Source of the DNA: JAXDBM01 sp963709485
Lineage (GTDB): Bacteria > Desulfobacterota > Syntrophia > Syntrophales > Fen-1087
Direction of reading: 5' to 3'
Assembly: GCA_963709485.1 (NCBI GenBank)
Contig: CAVPWE010000001.1
Coordinates: forward strand, 124,001-188,000
Length of the DNA stretch: 64,000 nucleotides
The notes under the pieces are model-generated. The model ran no database searches. It was not told the DNA's origin and worked only from the letters and a program-made list of their open reading frames with translations. The position numbers and the translations under genes were made by a program. This document shows positions 59,984 to 64,000 of this stretch, one piece after another. The first letter of the stretch is position 1; every line of letters starts with the position of its first letter.

Positions 59984-60640
59984 ATGAGGAAGATTGCCCC
60001 TTCCATTCTGTCCGCCGATTTCAGCCGGCTGGGTGAGGAAATCGCCGCCGTGGAGGCTGCCGGCGCGGACTGGATTCATATCGATGTCATGGACGGCCAC
60101 TTTGTCCCGAATATCACCATCGGTCCCGGCGTGGTCCGCTCGCTGCGGAAGACAACCTCGCTGCCCTTCGATGTCCACCTGATGATCGCGCGTGCCGATC
60201 AGTACCTGGATGCCTTTGCCGGCGCGGGCAGCGACTGGATCACCGTTCATGCCGAGGCGGCCGGACACCTGCACCGGACGCTCTCGCGGATCCGCGAACT
60301 GGGCCTTCGTGCGGGCGTTTCCCTGAATCCCGCGACGCCGCTGGCGTTCATCGAACCGGTCCTTCCGGACATCGACCTTCTGCTCGTCATGACCGTCAAT
60401 CCCGGCTTCGGCGGCCAGCAGTTCATCCGGACCATGCTGCCGAAAATCCGCCAGGCAAGAGCGCTGATCGATCGCCTGTCCCCTTCGATTGTGCTGGAAG
60501 TGGACGGCGGCGTGACGCCCGCGAATGCGTCCGAAATCATCGGGGCCGGCGCGGATGTGCTGGTCGCCGGCGCGGCCGTGTTCGGCAGCGGGGATTACCG
60601 CGCCGCCATCGGCAGCCTGAAGGCCTTCACAGGGCAGTAA
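59984..60640 (+). CDS. rpe: Ribulose-phosphate 3-epimerase
   Basis: 218 residues from the ATG at 59984; the frame is open further upstream without support. APSILSADFSRLGEEI, HIDVMDGHFVPNITIG, VHLMI, TVNPGFGGQQFI and VDGGVTP cover the active-site residues, including the metal-binding His and Asp. It interconverts ribulose 5-phosphate and xylulose 5-phosphate. Confidence 0.95.
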   Translation: MRKIAPSILSADFSRLGEEIAAVEAAGADWIHIDVMDGHFVPNITIGPGVVRSLRKTTSLPFDVHLMIARADQYLDAFAGAGSDWITVHAEAAGHLHRTLSRIRELGLRAGVSLNPATPLAFIEPVLPDIDLLLVMTVNPGFGGQQFIRTMLPKIRQARALIDRLSPSIVLEVDGGVTPANASEIIGAGADVLVAGAAVFGSGDYRAAIGSLKAFTGQ

Positions 60641-61678
60641 TCAGGCAACCTTTGCCGCCAGTTTTTCCTGGGCCGCTTTCGCCTCCGCCACAATCCGCTC
60701 AAAGAGCTCGGCCACCGTCGGTTCATCCTTGACCAGGCCCATGGCCTGGCCGACCGGCAGGATGCCCTTTTCCACATCGCCGTCTTCGGTAGCCAGCTTG
60801 AAGGCTTTGAACCCGTTGGCCATGTAGGCCATCTGCATGGCGTTCTTCCAGCCCGAGGCCAGAATTCCGGCAAAGAGCTTCAGATAGGGCATGTTCATCT
60901 GTGCGGCAACTTCGCGGGAATTGGCGAAGGCGGCGGGCAGATCGAGCCCTTTCCGGATGGCCTTTTCCGCCGCGTCCGTCTTCATGACCCGGCAGAATAT
61001 TCCGTCAATCCGCTTGGAATAAAGGGTTTCCGTCACGTCTTTTTCCAGGGAGAGCTGTTTGAAATTGCCGTGCAGGGGGCTTTCCTTCGTGGTCATGAGC
61101 CGGGTTCCCAGGGCCACGCCCTCCGCGCCCAGGGCCAGCGCCGCCGCCAGCCCCCGGCCGTCGGCGATGCCGCCCGCGGCGATGACGGGAATCTGAAGGG
61201 CATCCGCCAGGCTCGGAATGAGCACCATGGAAGTCAGGGCCTCGCCGTGCGCCGCCGCTTCATTGCCGGTGGCAATGACGCCGTCCGCCCCGTAATCCTG
61301 CGCCCGCTTGGCGTGGCGGGCATTGACCACCGTGGCGATCACCTTCCCGCCGTATTGGTGCGCTCCCTTGACCAGCCAGTCGCCCTTGCCCAGGGCGAAA
61401 TTGATGACCGGCACCTGTTCCTCCAGCAGGACCTTGGCGTTTTCCGCCGCCCCGGGCATGAGCAGCGTGGCGTTGCAGCCGAAGGGCTTGTCCGTCAGTT
61501 TCCGGATATCCTGGATCGCCTTCCGGGTCTGCGGGGGGTCCATCGGGCCGGTGGCCAGAATGCCCAGACCGCCGGCGTTGGAAACGGCCGCCACCATTCG
61601 GGGAACGCTGATCCAGCTCATCCCGGACAGCAGGATGGGGTGCTTGATGCCGAAAAGTTCAGTTATTCTTGTTCTCAC
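60641..61678 (-). CDS. NAD(P)H-dependent flavin oxidoreductase, nitronate monooxygenase family
   Basis: 345 residues from a GTG. The FMN-binding TIM barrel shows HPILLSGMSWISVPRMVAAV, SNAGGLGILATG, IPVIAAGGIADGRGLAAALA and LGAEGVALGTRLM. The family includes 2-nitropropane dioxygenase, FabK-like enoyl reductases and poorly defined CoA-ester enzymes. Its position behind an acyl-CoA dehydrogenase on the same strand suggests a role in acyl metabolism; this is inference. Confidence 0.8.
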   Translation of the reverse strand: MRTRITELFGIKHPILLSGMSWISVPRMVAAVSNAGGLGILATGPMDPPQTRKAIQDIRKLTDKPFGCNATLLMPGAAENAKVLLEEQVPVINFALGKGDWLVKGAHQYGGKVIATVVNARHAKRAQDYGADGVIATGNEAAAHGEALTSMVLIPSLADALQIPVIAAGGIADGRGLAAALALGAEGVALGTRLMTTKESPLHGNFKQLSLEKDVTETLYSKRIDGIFCRVMKTDAAEKAIRKGLDLPAAFANSREVAAQMNMPYLKLFAGILASGWKNAMQMAYMANGFKAFKLATEDGDVEKGILPVGQAMGLVKDEPTVAELFERIVAEAKAAQEKLAAKVA

Positions 61679-61809
61679 TTAAAAAAACTCCTTCCTGGTT
61701 TGTTCCGGAAGACTTTCGAAAAGCGGTTTTGCCGCCGTTCAAGATCTTTGACCTGACGGTTTTCGCCGGCCATTCCTTTTTCTCTCCGTTGCGCCTGTCT
61801 CATAACAAC

Positions 61810-61839
61810 AGCAGGCAGGGCTGATAAACCCCGCCTGCT
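61810..61839 (-). terminator. Hairpin downstream of the acyl-CoA dehydrogenase gene
   Basis: AGCAGGC (61810-61816) pairs with GCCTGCT (61833-61839), with an inner GGG/CCC extension. It stands about 40 bases after the acyl-CoA dehydrogenase stop. The following minus-strand sequence is only weakly U-rich, so termination may be partial. Confidence 0.45.
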
Positions 61840-61879
61840 CGTTTGTATGACGCTTTGAGAACGCTGAGGACCGAGATGA

Positions 61880-63019
61880 CTAAGCCTGCAATGTCCGGCC
61901 GATGGTCATGATCTCGGCTTCCTTGGTTCCCTCGTACAGCTCCAGAATTTTGGCGTCCCGGTACCACTTCTGAACGCTGTATTCGTCAATGTATCCGTAG
62001 CCGCCGTGAAGCTCCACGGCGTTGTTTGCGCAGAAAACCGCCGTCTGGCCGCTGTAGAATTTCGCCATGGCGGCCAGATGGTAGTCCGGGCGCCCCACGT
62101 CGACCAGCCAGGCCGCCTTGTAGACCAGACCGCGCAGGGCCTCGATCATGATGACCATCTCGGTGAGCTTCTTCTGGGTGAGCTGGTAATTGCCCAGGGG
62201 CTGGCCGAAGGCCGTCCGTTCCTTCACGTACTTGATGCTCGTCTCCAGGCAGGCCTCGGAGAGGCCCAGCCCCTGCGCGGCGACCATGACGCGGGTCGTG
62301 TTGAAGAAATTCATCAGCTGGATGAAGCCGCGCCCCTCCTTGCCGACCAGGTTGCTTTGGGGCACACGCACGTCTTCCAGGGCGATTTCCGCCGTGTCAC
62401 TGGAGCGGATGCCCATCTTGCCGCGGATCTTGTTCCGCGTGATTCCCTTGGAATCGGCCGGGACGATAATGAGGCTGAAGCTGTTGTGCTTCTTCTCCTC
62501 GGGGTTGGTGATGCACTGGGTCACCATGAAGTCGCAGACCGTTCCGTTGGTGATGAACATCTTGTTGCCGTTGATCACGTAGTCGCTGCCGTCCTTCACG
62601 GCCCGGGTCTTGTAGCCGGCCACGTCGGTCCCCGCGTTGGGCTCCGTGAACGCCCCGGCGCTGACCAGCTTGCCGCTGCATACCTGGGGCAGATAGGCTT
62701 TCTTCTGCGCTTCCGACCCATACTGGAAAATCGACTCGCAGCCGAAGGTCGCAGCCACCACGTTCAGGCCGATCCCCATGTCGATCTTGGAGAGCTCCTC
62801 GGTGATAATCGAATTCCCCAGAATGCCTGCCCCGGCGCCGCCGTACTCCTCGGGAATCCAGGCGCCGACCAGGCCGTTTTCAGCGGCCTTCTTGCGGATC
62901 TCCGGTGTGTACTTCTCGTGCTCGTCGCACTCCTTGGAGACGGGCGTAAATTCCGCCGCGGCAAACTTGTAGGCCATGTCCTTCAACATCTTCAATTCTT
63001 CGGTCAATTCAAAATCCAT
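61880..63019 (-). CDS. Acyl-CoA dehydrogenase
   Basis: 379 residues, the normal length. FAD/substrate motifs are FTEPNAGTDVAGYKTRA and FITNGTVCDFMVT. The C-terminal HGGYGYIDEYSVQKWYRDAK followed by LELYEGTKE carries the likely catalytic Glu. It oxidises an acyl-CoA to the enoyl-CoA and passes electrons to ETF. It follows the acyl-CoA synthetase by 31 bases, so the pair activates and dehydrogenates an acid. Chain length cannot be told from sequence. Confidence 0.9.
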   Translation of the reverse strand: MDFELTEELKMLKDMAYKFAAAEFTPVSKECDEHEKYTPEIRKKAAENGLVGAWIPEEYGGAGAGILGNSIITEELSKIDMGIGLNVVAATFGCESIFQYGSEAQKKAYLPQVCSGKLVSAGAFTEPNAGTDVAGYKTRAVKDGSDYVINGNKMFITNGTVCDFMVTQCITNPEEKKHNSFSLIIVPADSKGITRNKIRGKMGIRSSDTAEIALEDVRVPQSNLVGKEGRGFIQLMNFFNTTRVMVAAQGLGLSEACLETSIKYVKERTAFGQPLGNYQLTQKKLTEMVIMIEALRGLVYKAAWLVDVGRPDYHLAAMAKFYSGQTAVFCANNAVELHGGYGYIDEYSVQKWYRDAKILELYEGTKEAEIMTIGRTLQA

Positions 63020-63050
63020 AGCATCTTTCCTCCATCCTTACTTTATTGTT

Positions 63051-64000
63051 TCACTTGCCGTATGACTTTCTTAACTCTACCTTGCTGACCTTGCCCACGC
63101 TGGTCTTGGGGATGGCGTCCACGAAGAGGATCTTGTCGGGCACGCCGTATTTGGGGATGCGCCCCTCGTCGGCAAACTTCATCAGGAACGACCGGACCTC
63201 CTCCTCCGTGACCTTGCCCTTGAAATCGGGCTTGATCACGGCCACGATGAACGGCCGCTCGCCCCACTTGGCGTCGGGGATGCCGATGGCCGCCGCTTCG
63301 AGGACGGCTTCATGGCTGCTGACCAGGTTTTCCAGCTCCAGCGAGGAGATCCACTCGCCGCCGGTCTTGATCACGTCCTTGATCCGGTCCGTGATCTGCA
63401 CGTAGCCCTCCCTGTCAATGTAGGCCACGTCGCCCGTGTGGAGCCAGCCGTCCCGCCAGAGCTCCTTGGTGCGCTCTGGGTCCTTGAAGTAGCTTTCCGT
63501 CAGCCAGGGGGCCCGGACCACCAGCTCGCCCGTGGTTTCGCCGTCATGGGGCAGGAGCTGGCCGGACGGCCCCATCAGCCGCGCATAAACCAGGGGCGCC
63601 GGCAGGCCGGTCCGGATCAGGGTGTTGACCTGCTTGTCCTTTGGTTCGGCCAGCATGCGGGGCTTGAGGTTGGCGATGGTCAGAAGCGGACAGGTTTCCG
63701 ACATGCCGTAGGCGGCGTAGATCTCGATCCCCAGCTCCATGGCGGCAAGGGCCAGGCTTTTCGTCAATGCGGCGCCGCCGATGATGACCTTCCACTTGGA
63801 CAGGTCGACTTTCTTGGCCACCGGGCTGCCCACGAGCATCTGGATGATCGTCGGCACGCAGTGGGATAGGGTCACTTTTTCCGTCAGGATCAGCCGGAGC
63901 AGCATCTCCGGCTCGTAGCGGCCGGGGTAGACCTGCTTGACGCCCATCATCGTCGCTGCATAGGGAACGCCCCAGGCATGGACGTGGAACATGGGGGTCA
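63051..64000 (-). CDS. Acyl-CoA synthetase / AMP-forming ligase (5' end outside window)
   Basis: About 316 C-terminal residues are present; the gene continues past the right edge (TPMFHVHAWG is the first visible part). Adenylation motifs are AAYGMSETCPLL (A5), GWLHTGDVAYIDREGYVQIT (A7), DRIKDVIKTGGEWISSLELE (A8) and the A10 lysine in PKTSVGKVSKVELRK. It activates a carboxylic acid to its CoA thioester for the dehydrogenase encoded next. Confidence 0.9.
   Translation of the reverse strand, partial: TPMFHVHAWGVPYAATMMGVKQVYPGRYEPEMLLRLILTEKVTLSHCVPTIIQMLVGSPVAKKVDLSKWKVIIGGAALTKSLALAAMELGIEIYAAYGMSETCPLLTIANLKPRMLAEPKDKQVNTLIRTGLPAPLVYARLMGPSGQLLPHDGETTGELVVRAPWLTESYFKDPERTKELWRDGWLHTGDVAYIDREGYVQITDRIKDVIKTGGEWISSLELENLVSSHEAVLEAAAIGIPDAKWGERPFIVAVIKPDFKGKVTEEEVRSFLMKFADEGRIPKYGVPDKILFVDAIPKTSVGKVSKVELRKSYGK

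Overview
This 64 kb window comes from a Gram-negative, strictly anaerobic-looking bacterium. The gene content fits a Desulfobacterota (deltaproteobacterial), Syntrophales-like organism; this is inferred from gene content, not from a marker gene. It carries a complete-looking type II secretion operon with GspN and GspA, a Kdo transferase (LPS), ferredoxin-dependent 2-oxoacid oxidoreductase, acyl-CoA dehydrogenase and acyl-CoA synthetase, and a dense tungsten/molybdenum gene set. No rRNA, tRNA, CRISPR array or transposase was seen.

Layout. (1) 1-289: 3' end of a molybdenum-storage-type amino-acid-kinase protein. (2) 709-19181, all on +: about ten mostly unrecognised genes for exported proteins. 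They are a lipoprotein with a CsgG-like domain and five FN3 repeats, a FlgT-like periplasmic protein, two giant paralogues (here A, 3855-8313, and B, 8477-11816), two related TPR proteins, an unknown exported protein, a third paralogue (C, 14011-16515), a smaller relative (D) and a 12-residue NP-repeat protein (E). This is the best candidate in the window for an undescribed system, probably for building or secreting a surface structure. (3) 19.2-36.1 kb: tungsten/molybdenum island. It holds a GuaA ATP-pyrophosphatase remnant, a DMSO-reductase-family oxidoreductase with its iron-sulfur partner, a tungstate ABC transporter with two binding proteins, an oxyanion-sensing regulator, FdhE, a frameshifted modABC, FmdE and ModE proteins, a formate dehydrogenase remnant, a DUF364 protein and a second oxidoreductase. 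(4) 36.1-37.4 kb: exported peroxiredoxin and TlpA-like thioredoxin. (5) 37.5-51.9 kb, all on -: type II secretion operon gspI-J-K-L-M-N-C-A-B-D-E-F-G-H. (6) 52.2-54.1 kb: FmdB-like protein and HflX. (7) 54.2-58.5 kb: an atypical SDR and, divergently, a possible structured RNA leader followed by porG-D-A-B. (8) 58.6-64 kb: waaA, rpe, a nitronate-monooxygenase-like flavoprotein, acyl-CoA dehydrogenase and a partial acyl-CoA synthetase.

Two patterns stand out. First, A, B and C share glycine-zipper and coil modules, and A and B share an invariant C-terminal Cys motif, while their middles differ. This is a carrier-plus-variable-cargo layout, and signal peptides make type II secretion a plausible export route. 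Second, about 14 single-base frameshifts fall between 4.6 and 33.2 kb (A, B, one TPR gene, guaA, modABC, the fdhA remnant) and none were found in the right half. Every break can be repaired by one base with homology resuming immediately, so they are either sequence errors or very recent decay. This was judged by reading alone.
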